Below, in pieces: positions 9,722 to 17,451 of a DNA stretch of 64,000 nt. The notes beneath the pieces are model-generated. The model ran no database searches. It was not told the DNA's origin and worked only from the letters and a program-made list of their open reading frames with translations. Position 1 is the first letter of the stretch; each line of letters starts with the position of its first letter. Source of the stretch: Hymenobacter sp. BRD128 (GTDB lineage: Bacteria > Bacteroidota > Bacteroidia > Cytophagales > Hymenobacteraceae); the NCBI RefSeq assembly GCF_013256625.1, contig NZ_CP053908.1:1798001-1862000 (forward strand), in the 5' to 3' direction. A program made the translations under genes and the position numbers.

Positions 9722-11315
9722 AGAGCTTAACGTGTTGAATAGCATAGCTACCGGGTTCGAGGCGAATATGGCGGCCCTGGTGGTTCTGGTCGCCATTGAG
9801 GCGGCGGCCGGGCACCCAGGCGCCGTTGACAAAGCGGCCTTCGTCGATGCTGACGAAGCCGGCCTTTTTGCCGGCCGCCGTGGGCTCGCAGTTGATAACG
9901 AGGCTGTTGCCCACGACGTAAAACTCGTCGGGTGCCACGCTGATGATGAGGCCACCGGCCAGCGGCCAGTCGGGCTTTTTCGCGTCGGGCGCCCAGCCTA
10001 GGGTGTAGTCGTGCTTCACCGTGAAACGGTAGTCGCCGAGGGTAGCGTGGCCGGCGGCCGAGTCTTTGGCTTGCAGGAAGCCGCGCACGGCCCCTAGCGG
10101 CTGGTACTTGGTAAGCAGCGGGGTTATCTGCTGCAAAAGGTCGTAGGCTTTGCCGATGGGCTCCTGCGCGGGCTTGTCGGTCGATTCAATGGAAAAGGGC
10201 GAAAAAGACAGGCAGTTGTAGTGCCCGAAAGCATAGAGCGCCTTGGCGTCGTCGCCGGGCTCAAACGCAATTTCGGGGGTAAAAAGCGGCCGGCCGTTGC
10301 GGGTAAACAGGTCGGACCAGTAGCGGAAATTCGGGTTGTAGTAGTCGGGCGCCAAGATGTCGATGCTCGGAGCACCGGCTTCCCACACGTCGGCGAGGTG
10401 GGGCAGCGGGCCAGCGCTGGGGTATTGGCCGGGCAGGCGGTCGGCGCGGTAGTTGAGGGCCGCGTTCACGTACATCGGCAGCGGGTAGGCGGCTTTGCCA
10501 GCGGCGGCTAGGGTATTCGTAAAGTCGGCGTAGTACCAGGCTTGAAAAATCTCGTCGGTGGCCACGCCGGGGCCGAAAACCTCGGTCCAGGTGCCCTGGG
10601 TTTTGGCACCGTGGCGCTGCCACTGCGCGGCAAACTCGGGGCGCAGGCTAGCGCTGTTGCGCTGCAAATAAGTGAGCAGCGGCTCGGGCACCGGCTGGGC
10701 GAAGGCGGCCTGGGCCGCGGCGTCGTAGCTGCGGGCCTCGGGCAACATCCCGATTTCGTTTTCGACCTGCACCATCAGCACGGTGTGGGTGCGGCTGTCC
10801 GTTTGCTTGAGATGCTGCATCAGGCGCACAAACGCCTTTTTATCAGCTTCCAGGTTTGCGGCGCTGAAGGGCGTCAGGATTTCCTGGGGGTGGCCCTGCG
10901 CATCGGTGGCGCGCGGAAAGCGGCTAGGGTCGGTTTTGACCCAGGCCGGGGCATACACCGACATGCTATTTTTCCAGGCCCCAAACCACAGCAGCACCAG
11001 CTTGAGTTGGTGCCGGCGGGCGTCGGCCAGCAGCTCATCCACCAGCTTGAAATCGAAACGGCCTTCGGTGGGCTCCAGCAATTCCCAGTACACGGGCGCA
11101 AACACCGTGTTGAGGTGCATGGCCTGGAGCTTGGGCCAGACGGGCTGCAGGTAGGCCGTGCTTGAGCTGCTCGAATTGCCCAGCTCGCCACCCAGTATCA
11201 AAAACGGCTTTCCATCCACCAGCAACTGGGTACTCGGGCCGGTTTTTACCAGCCGGGGCGGGGCACTCTGGGCACGGGTACCCAAGGCGCTCAGCCCAAG
11301 CAAGCTGGCCATCAT
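9711..11315 (-). CDS. GH35-type beta-galactosidase with DUF5597, exported
   Basis: Glycoside hydrolase of the GH35 clan with the C-terminal DUF5597 domain seen in Bacteroidota glycan loci. Counting from the ATG at 11315, the acid/base Glu187 lies in MVQVENEIGM and the probable nucleophile Glu348 in RPLFTPEIAFEP. The TIM barrel covers about 20-380 and a beta-rich domain follows to residue 534. The start is uncertain: ATG 11315 leaves a short signal peptide (MMASLLGLSALGTRAQ) with no basic residue before it, and TTG codons a little upstream would add KELIGRF and improve it. Its gene ends inside the SASA start region (11-bp overlap). Its exact target on xylan is unknown; terminal beta-galactose or arabinose-like side chains are possible. 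Confidence 0.82.
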   Translation of the reverse strand: MMASLLGLSALGTRAQSAPPRLVKTGPSTQLLVDGKPFLILGGELGNSSSSSTAYLQPVWPKLQAMHLNTVFAPVYWELLEPTEGRFDFKLVDELLADARRHQLKLVLLWFGAWKNSMSVYAPAWVKTDPSRFPRATDAQGHPQEILTPFSAANLEADKKAFVRLMQHLKQTDSRTHTVLMVQVENEIGMLPEARSYDAAAQAAFAQPVPEPLLTYLQRNSASLRPEFAAQWQRHGAKTQGTWTEVFGPGVATDEIFQAWYYADFTNTLAAAGKAAYPLPMYVNAALNYRADRLPGQYPSAGPLPHLADVWEAGAPSIDILAPDYYNPNFRYWSDLFTRNGRPLFTPEIAFEPGDDAKALYAFGHYNCLSFSPFSIESTDKPAQEPIGKAYDLLQQITPLLTKYQPLGAVRGFLQAKDSAAGHATLGDYRFTVKHDYTLGWAPDAKKPDWPLAGGLIISVAPDEFYVVGNSLVINCEPTAAGKKAGFVSIDEGRFVNGAWVPGRRLNGDQNHQGRHIRLEPGSYAIQHVKLYAY

Positions 11316-11459
11316 AAACCTACCTATCAACTCTTTATAGCTCAAAATTACCTGTATTGAAAACAACTCCGCGAACGGGTTCAACTCCCTTATTAAAACC
11401 AAGCAGACAGTTGCTGCCGGGCCACCTTGCGGCAGCCCGGCAGCGCTGGCCAGCCAGGG

Positions 11460-13244
11460 CTAGTACCCAGGGTTTTGGGTGAGCTTGCCGCCAGTGCGGT
11501 CAATTTCACTCTGCGGAATGGGCCGCAGCACGTGGAAGTCTTTGATGTTGATGGCCGCGTTGGAGCCGTATACCCCGCCCTTGGTGAAGCCCGGCGTCGT
11601 TACCGAGCGCAGCGCGGGCGCATAGTTGGTATTGCGAATGCGCGTGAGCAGCTCACTGGCCCCACCGGCCGTGACCGTACGCTTCAGGTCGTACCAGCGG
11701 GTAAACTCGCCGCACAGCTCACGGGCGCGCTCATCCAGAATAAAGTCGATGCTTACCTGCGCGGCGGTGATATCCATTAGGCTTTTCTTGCCGGCGGCAG
11801 CGGCGCGCTCGCGCACCACGTTGAGGTAGGTGGCGGCCTGGGCGCTATTACCAAGGTAGAAGTACGCCTCAGCGGCCATCAGGTACGTCTCGGCTAGGCG
11901 GTAAATAATGTTGGGCCGGGTCGAGAAGCCGTTGAGCGACGAGCGGTTGCGGCTGTCGAACTTGTTGAGCGTCGGGAAGTACTCCGTGGTGTACTGGCTA
12001 GGCTGAATAACGAGGTACGGATACGGCGTGCGGCTGGCAATGCGCGCGAGCTGCGCCGCCGTCAGGTCGCGGCCGGGGTACCAGACCGATGTATCGCCGA
12101 TGACGGCCTTGGTGCTGCCGCCGTTGGCATTGGGCGCGTTCACGGTGTATACCGTCGTAAACCACTTGTTGTAGCGCGTATCGGTTGTGCGCAGCGCGGC
12201 GCCCGACTCCAGGGCGTTGCCGCTGGCATCGCGCAGGATGTACGAATTTTCGAGGAAGTACGTGGGTACGTGGCGGGCAAACGGGCGGCCGTTGTACGTG
12301 TCGCGGGCCATGTTGGGCATCTTGTCGTAGCGGCTGCGGTACTGGAAGTTCAGCACGTTTTCGCCACTCACGTAGGTGAAGCCATCCAGGCCCGTAAACG
12401 TGGCGTCGTTGTTAAACTGGGCATTGAAGATGACCTCCTTGCCGTTCTCGTTGCCTTCGGCAAATACGGTAGCCGGGTCAGCTTCCAGCGCCAGGCCGTA
12501 GCGACCTTGGTTATCAATCAGTTCTTTGGCGTACTGGGCGGCCATGGCGTAGTCGGTGGCCTGCTTGGCCGACGAGGTGGCGCGGGTTAGGTACACCTTG
12601 GCCAGCAGGTGCAGGGCCGTGGCGCGCGTTACGCGGCCGGGCTGGGCGGGCTTATCGGCGATGGTGGCCAGCGACTCCGTCAGGTCTTTGAGTATCTGGG
12701 TGTACACATCGGCCAGCGGGGCACGGCTGATATCCTTGGTGGGCTGGTCGATGAAGGCGGTGTAGAGCGGCACGTCGCCGAAGTCCTGCGCCAGCACAAA
12801 GTAGTACTGGGCCCGCAGCAGCTTGGCCTCGGCCAGCAGCTGGGTCAGGCGCGTGGGTGAGAGGCCCTGGGCGTTGGGGCCATATTGCAGCACTCCGTTG
12901 GCGGCGTTGATTTTCTGGTAGCACGCCGTCCAGACAAACGAGTGCGAGCCGTCGCCCGAGGGTGTCAGGGCGTTGTTGTCGTAGTCAGACAGGCCGCTGC
13001 TGGCCGAGATGCCGGTGGTCCAGAGGTCGGTGCCCGCCTCGGTGGTGAAAGTGGCCGCGTCGTTGCCGTATATCTGGCGTAGGCCCGAGTACACGCCTAC
13101 TACGCCTGCCTCCACGCCCTGCGATGTTTGCAGGAACGCGGGCGTCAGCACCGACGTCGGGTTCTCGTCCAGGATGTCCTTGTTGCAGCTGGTCGCCGAC
13201 AGCACCAGTGCCGTGCCAAGCGTAGCTAATACTATTTTTTTCAT
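11460..13244 (-). CDS. SusD/RagB-family surface glycan-binding lipoprotein (xylan locus)
   Basis: SusD-type proteins are surface lipoproteins that bind oligosaccharides and close the SusC channel like a lid. The 594-residue product begins with a lipoprotein signal (MKKIVLATLGTALVLSATSC, lipidated Cys20). It shows TPR-like helices in the N-terminal half (LLAEAKLLRAQYYFVLAQDFGDVPL), the family block NIIYRLAETYLMAAEAYFYLG near 440, and the characteristic ending PIPQSEIDRTGGKLTQNPGY. It lies 82 bp after SusC and forms the import pair with it. The likely ligand is decorated xylo-oligosaccharide, judging from the neighbours only. Confidence 0.95.
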   Translation of the reverse strand: MKKIVLATLGTALVLSATSCNKDILDENPTSVLTPAFLQTSQGVEAGVVGVYSGLRQIYGNDAATFTTEAGTDLWTTGISASSGLSDYDNNALTPSGDGSHSFVWTACYQKINAANGVLQYGPNAQGLSPTRLTQLLAEAKLLRAQYYFVLAQDFGDVPLYTAFIDQPTKDISRAPLADVYTQILKDLTESLATIADKPAQPGRVTRATALHLLAKVYLTRATSSAKQATDYAMAAQYAKELIDNQGRYGLALEADPATVFAEGNENGKEVIFNAQFNNDATFTGLDGFTYVSGENVLNFQYRSRYDKMPNMARDTYNGRPFARHVPTYFLENSYILRDASGNALESGAALRTTDTRYNKWFTTVYTVNAPNANGGSTKAVIGDTSVWYPGRDLTAAQLARIASRTPYPYLVIQPSQYTTEYFPTLNKFDSRNRSSLNGFSTRPNIIYRLAETYLMAAEAYFYLGNSAQAATYLNVVRERAAAAGKKSLMDITAAQVSIDFILDERARELCGEFTRWYDLKRTVTAGGASELLTRIRNTNYAPALRSVTTPGFTKGGVYGSNAAINIKDFHVLRPIPQSEIDRTGGKLTQNPGY

Positions 13245-13326
13245 GATGATTGCGAAGGATTGGATAGGAAATGGGGGGCTCGCGGCCCCAAGCCAGGCTA
13301 GCCAGACTCAGGGCCGCAGCTCAGCG

Positions 13327-16300
13327 CTAGAATCCCAGGTTTACGCCCACGATGAAGGCGCGCGTAACGGGGTAGTTGCTGCCGCCCTGGAAGGTGATAC
13401 CGGCGCCCGAGATGTCGCCGCCGCCAAAGCGGGTTGAGTAAGAAAGCGCATCGGGGTCGATGGCCTTATTATGCTGGAAGTACTTGTCGGCCGCCCAGAT
13501 GTAAGGGTTCTGAACCTGCACGTAAATGCGGGTGCTGCTCATGAAAGCCGCTTTAGCCCAGGCCGCCGGCAGCGTGTAGCCCAGGTCGATGCTGCGCACC
13601 TTGATAAACGTGCCGCTGTGGTAGCCCAGGGTCGAGCCGTAGGTGGGCCACTCGTTGGCGCGCACGGTCTGGTCGGGTTCGGGGTAGTCGTTGCTGGGGT
13701 TGGCGGGCACGCCGCCCGGCGTGCCCGGCGTGAGGCTAGCGGGAATACCGGTGGAGTAGTAGTTGAAGTTCAACTGGTTGCGGCGGCCGGTATTCGTGGC
13801 GTAGTAGCTGGGGCCAAACGAGTAGGGGTCTACTACGGTGGCCCCCACGCGGGTCAGCGCCACTACCGTCAAGTCAAAGCCCTTGAAGCGGAAGCGGTTG
13901 GTGAGGCCAGCCTCAAACTTGGGCTGGCGCGAGCCCACAATCACGCGGTCGTTGGCGTCAATCTTACCGTCGTTGTTCACGTCATCCACGTGAATCTGGC
14001 CCACCTTGCTGCCGTACTTCTTAGCCTGGTCAGCCTCCGAGGCCTGCCACACGCCCAGGTTGCGGTAGTCGTAGATTACGTAGAGCGGCTGGCCAATGAA
14101 GCGCTGGTTGCCCACGTCATCGCGCAGGTTACCGCTGGCATCGTAGAGATTCAGGCTAAGCACTTTCTCGCGGTTCACGGTGAAGTTCCAGTCGGTGCTC
14201 CACTCAAAGCCCCCGAGGTCTTTGGCCCGCACGTTCACGGTGGTTAGCGAGATTTCAACGCCGCGGTTCTGGGTCTGGCCCGCGTTGCGCAAAAATGAGC
14301 CGTAGCCGCTGGCCGTGGGCAGGGCGTCGGGCAGCAGCAGGTCGCTGGTGCGCTGCTGGTACACTTCTACGCTACCCGTGAGGCGGTTTTGGAAGAAGCC
14401 GAAGTCGAGGCCAAAGTTGGTGGTAGTGGTGTACTCCCAGCCCAATAGCGGGTTTGGAATGGCCGAGGGAATTACGCCTACCGCGCCGGTGGTGCCGAAG
14501 TTATAGTAGCCGTTGCCGATGCCCGTGATGAGCGCCCCACGCGTCTGGTAGGGGTTAATGGCGGTGCTGCCCACCCGGCCCAGGCTAGCGCGCAGCTTCA
14601 GGGTGTTGAGCCAGTCCGAGCCTTGCAGGAACGACTCGTTGGCAATGTTCCAGGCCACGGCGGCCGAGGGAAACAAGTTGGTTTGGTGCCCCACGGCCAG
14701 GCGCGACGAGCGGTCGACGCGCGCCGTGAGCGTGGCCGAGTAGCGGTTGTCGTAGGCGTAGTTGATACGGCCCATAAACGACTCCAGCGCCCAGTCGATG
14801 GGCTGCGTATTGTTGCTAATGCCGCGCGACGTGCCAGCGGCCAGGTTGTCGGCCAGCTGGAAGTCGGCCAGCGTATTCTGCACCTGGGCCTGGAAGCCGT
14901 CGGCGTGGTAGGTCTGGCGGCTGTAGAGCGCCGTCACGTTCAGGTCGTGCTTCTCGGCAAAGTTACGGTTGTAGGTCAGCAGGTTCTCGGCCAGCAGGTT
15001 GTAGGCAATGCTCGACGAGCGGCCGGCCGTATTCACGCCGCCCCCGTTGTTGGGCGTTACCGAAGCGTAGAACGACTCATCGGCTTGGGTGCGGCCATCG
15101 AGGCCCACGTTGAGCCGGTAGTCGAGGCCCTTGAGAATATTCACCTGCCCGTAGATACTGTTGAACGAGCGCAGGCGGCGGCTGCGGTCGAGGTGGGCAT
15201 TGGGGGCGTACAGCGTCAGCGGGTTCGAGCCGGCGTTGTCGCCGTTGGGGTAGAGCACCAGCTGGCCATTGGCATCGGTGGGCGAAGCCAGGGGGCTGGT
15301 AGTCAGAATCTGGTACAGCACGTTCACGTTCGGGTCGTTGGCGTTGGTGAACGTGTTGAGCGTATTAACACCCACTTTAATGCGCTTGCCAATCTGCTGG
15401 TCGAGGGTGCCGCGCAGCGAGTAGCGCTGGAAGCGCTGCACCGGCACAATGCCCGTTTCATCGTAGTAGCCCAGCGAAGCCGAATACTGCGTAATATCAG
15501 TGCCCCCACTCACGCCGAGGGTGTGGTTCTGAATATGGCCTTTCTGAAACAGCAGGCTCTGGTAGTCGGTCGTTTTGCCGGCGGCGTAGTTGTTGCGCTC
15601 GTCCTGGGTCAGGAACGACGGGTTGCTAGGGTCGAACGTGGGGCTCTGCGTGCGGTAGGCTTCGAGCTTGTAGTTGTAGTACTGCTCGCCGTTCATCAGG
15701 TCGAAGCGGCCGTAGATATCCTTCATGCCGTAGTAGCCGGCGTAAGTGGCGCGGGCCGCGCCGCTCTTGCCGCGGCGGGTGGTGATGAGGATAACGCCGT
15801 TGGCACCCCTAGCCCCGTAGATGGCCGTCGAGCTGGCGTCCTTCAGCACTTCGAGCGAAGTGATGTCGTCGGGGTTCAGGTCGTTGAGGCTGCCGTCGAA
15901 GGGCACGCCATCTACCACCAGCAGCGGGTCGTTGGAGCCCGAGAGCGAGCGGCTGCCCCGGATGCGGATGGTCGGCGACTGGCCCGGTGCCGTGCCATTG
16001 CTCGATACCGTGATGCCCGCCGCGCGGCCCTGCAGGGCCTGGCCCACGTTGGCCACCGGCACGTCGCGCAGCTGCTCGTCGCTCACGCTCGAGATGGCGC
16101 CCGTTACCTGGCTTTTTTTCTGGGTGCCGTAGCCCACTACCTGCACCTCGTTGAGGGCCTGGGTTTCGGGCACCAGCGCCTGGCTCAGGTTGGTGCGCTT
16201 GCCCACGGCTACCTCCTGCTTGGCAAAGCCCACCGAGCTGAACACCAGCACACTGTTGTCGTTGGGTACGGTTACGGTGTAGTTACCGTTGGCATCGGTG

Positions 16301-16521
16301 GTGGCGCCGGTAGTGGTGCCTTTCACTACTACCGTGACGCCCGGAATGCCCTCGCCGTTGTCGGACGTGATTTTACCGGTTACGGTGTGCGTGCCCGCTA
16401 CCTGGGCGTAGGCAGCCTGCGGCACCAGGGGAGCCAGGCCCCCGCTTAGCAAGAGCAGCGGCACCAGCCGCGACCATTTCAAGCCCTTGAGCGGGCTAGA
16501 CGACGGTATGCGTGTGTTCAT
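13327..16521 (-). CDS. SusC/RagA-family TonB-dependent outer-membrane transporter (xylan locus)
   Basis: This 1064-residue TonB-dependent receptor imports oligosaccharides together with SusD. Order of parts: signal peptide (about 1-42, ending ...QAAYAQ), a carboxypeptidase-regulatory-like beta-sandwich (TVTGKITSDNGEGIPGVTV), a linker with a candidate TonB box near EVQVVGYGTQKK, the plug with the SusC segment LEVLKDASSTAIYGARGANG, and a large beta-barrel ending in Phe. ATG 16521 is chosen over an upstream in-frame ATG because it starts the signal peptide and directly abuts the motif TTTCCCACCC. It is followed by SusD and preceded by the SDR gene. Confidence 0.96.
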   Translation of the reverse strand: MNTRIPSSSPLKGLKWSRLVPLLLLSGGLAPLVPQAAYAQVAGTHTVTGKITSDNGEGIPGVTVVVKGTTTGATTDANGNYTVTVPNDNSVLVFSSVGFAKQEVAVGKRTNLSQALVPETQALNEVQVVGYGTQKKSQVTGAISSVSDEQLRDVPVANVGQALQGRAAGITVSSNGTAPGQSPTIRIRGSRSLSGSNDPLLVVDGVPFDGSLNDLNPDDITSLEVLKDASSTAIYGARGANGVILITTRRGKSGAARATYAGYYGMKDIYGRFDLMNGEQYYNYKLEAYRTQSPTFDPSNPSFLTQDERNNYAAGKTTDYQSLLFQKGHIQNHTLGVSGGTDITQYSASLGYYDETGIVPVQRFQRYSLRGTLDQQIGKRIKVGVNTLNTFTNANDPNVNVLYQILTTSPLASPTDANGQLVLYPNGDNAGSNPLTLYAPNAHLDRSRRLRSFNSIYGQVNILKGLDYRLNVGLDGRTQADESFYASVTPNNGGGVNTAGRSSSIAYNLLAENLLTYNRNFAEKHDLNVTALYSRQTYHADGFQAQVQNTLADFQLADNLAAGTSRGISNNTQPIDWALESFMGRINYAYDNRYSATLTARVDRSSRLAVGHQTNLFPSAAVAWNIANESFLQGSDWLNTLKLRASLGRVGSTAINPYQTRGALITGIGNGYYNFGTTGAVGVIPSAIPNPLLGWEYTTTTNFGLDFGFFQNRLTGSVEVYQQRTSDLLLPDALPTASGYGSFLRNAGQTQNRGVEISLTTVNVRAKDLGGFEWSTDWNFTVNREKVLSLNLYDASGNLRDDVGNQRFIGQPLYVIYDYRNLGVWQASEADQAKKYGSKVGQIHVDDVNNDGKIDANDRVIVGSRQPKFEAGLTNRFRFKGFDLTVVALTRVGATVVDPYSFGPSYYATNTGRRNQLNFNYYSTGIPASLTPGTPGGVPANPSNDYPEPDQTVRANEWPTYGSTLGYHSGTFIKVRSIDLGYTLPAAWAKAAFMSSTRIYVQVQNPYIWAADKYFQHNKAIDPDALSYSTRFGGGDISGAGITFQGGSNYPVTRAFIVGVNLGF

Positions 16522-16531
16522 GGGTGGGAAA
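16522..16531 (-). promoter_or_regulatory. TTTCCCACCC leader motif before susC
   Basis: The minus strand reads TTTCCCACCC directly followed by the ATG of the xylan SusC gene. The same string occurs at 19571-19580, 21136-21145, 35702-35711 and 54275-54284, each time in sense orientation beside a start codon. Its role is unknown; a post-transcriptional or translational signal is one possibility. Confidence 0.5.
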
Positions 16532-16593
16532 TTTGAAAAGTGAAAACGGAAGAAAGCAGCCCAGGGCTGAAGCCAGCCCAAGCCGGTAAGGAC

Positions 16594-17418
16594 TTAGAAA
16601 CCAATAGAATTGCCGCCGTCCACGGGCAGCGATACGCCCGTGATGTAGCGCGCCCCCTCGGAGGCCAGAAAGACGGCCGCGTGGCCGATGTCGGCGGGCT
16701 CGCCAAACTTGCCCATTGGGGTGCGGCGCATGGCGCGGTCGCGGCGGTCGGGGTCCGAGTTCATGGCCGTGCGGCTCATCTCGGTTTCGATAAAGCCGGG
16801 GGCAATGGCATTCACGCGCACGCCTTGGCTCGAAAACTCAGAAGCCAGCACCTTCACCATGCCCTCGACGGCCGACTTGGAGGCCGCGTAGGCCACCACG
16901 CGGTCGATGCCGTAGTAGGCGGCCATCGACGAAATCATGAGAATGACGCCGCTGCCCCGGGGCACCATGCGCCGGGCAGCGGCCCGCGTCAGCGAAAACA
17001 CGGCGTTGAGATTAGTCTGAATAATGCGGTTGAAATCCTCGTCCGTTACTTCGAGGGCGGGCTTTTTCATGTTGATGCCCGCGTTGTTGACCAGGATATC
17101 GAGCGGGCCGTACTCGGCCTCTACCTGCTCCACCAGTCCGTCGAGGCTAGCCAGGTCGCAGATGTCATTCACCAGAAAGTGCGCCCCCTGCCCCAGCTCG
17201 GCGGCCGAGTCGTGGAGCACCGCCTCGCGGCGCCCGGTGATGATGACCGTGGCCCCGGCCGCCACCATGCAGCGGGCTATTTCGAGGCCAATGCCGGTGC
17301 CCCCCCCAGTGATGAGAGCTACCCGGCCGGCCAGCGAGAATACGTTGGCCTGCGGGGCCGCATCGGGAGTGGTAGCAGTGGCCGCGTGGGCGTCGGCAGT
17401 GAGTAGCGAAGGAGTCAT
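16594..17418 (-). CDS. SDR-family oxidoreductase, candidate fructuronate/mannonate oxidoreductase
   Basis: A 274-residue classical short-chain dehydrogenase/reductase with the cofactor motif TGGGTGIG (about 37-44), NNAG (111-114), Ser163/164, Tyr177 and Lys181 in the VAYAASKSAVEGM block, and substrate-side PGFIETEMSR. It has about 25 extra N-terminal residues (Ala/Thr-rich), so a later start is possible. It resembles gluconate 5-dehydrogenase and 2-deoxygluconate dehydrogenase types. Because it lies between GH67 and SusC, two genes from uxuA, the best guess is the NAD(P)-dependent interconversion of fructuronate and mannonate, replacing the unrelated UxuB. Function is inference; the SDR fold is certain. 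Confidence 0.85.
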   Translation of the reverse strand: MTPSLLTADAHAATATTPDAAPQANVFSLAGRVALITGGGTGIGLEIARCMVAAGATVIITGRREAVLHDSAAELGQGAHFLVNDICDLASLDGLVEQVEAEYGPLDILVNNAGINMKKPALEVTDEDFNRIIQTNLNAVFSLTRAAARRMVPRGSGVILMISSMAAYYGIDRVVAYAASKSAVEGMVKVLASEFSSQGVRVNAIAPGFIETEMSRTAMNSDPDRRDRAMRRTPMGKFGEPADIGHAAVFLASEGARYITGVSLPVDGGNSIGF

Positions 17419-17451
17419 GAGCAGAATAAGGCCGGAGCGAATAGGGAGGAA

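Noticed and set aside
14623..16449. A 608-codon open frame antisense to the xylan SusC gene, and similar long antisense frames, such as 8126-9730 and 1723-2394
   Set aside because: They mirror well-conserved genes on the other strand, have His/Val/Ala/Gly/Arg-rich compositions typical of antisense GC-rich frames, lack domain-like motifs and have no leader signals.
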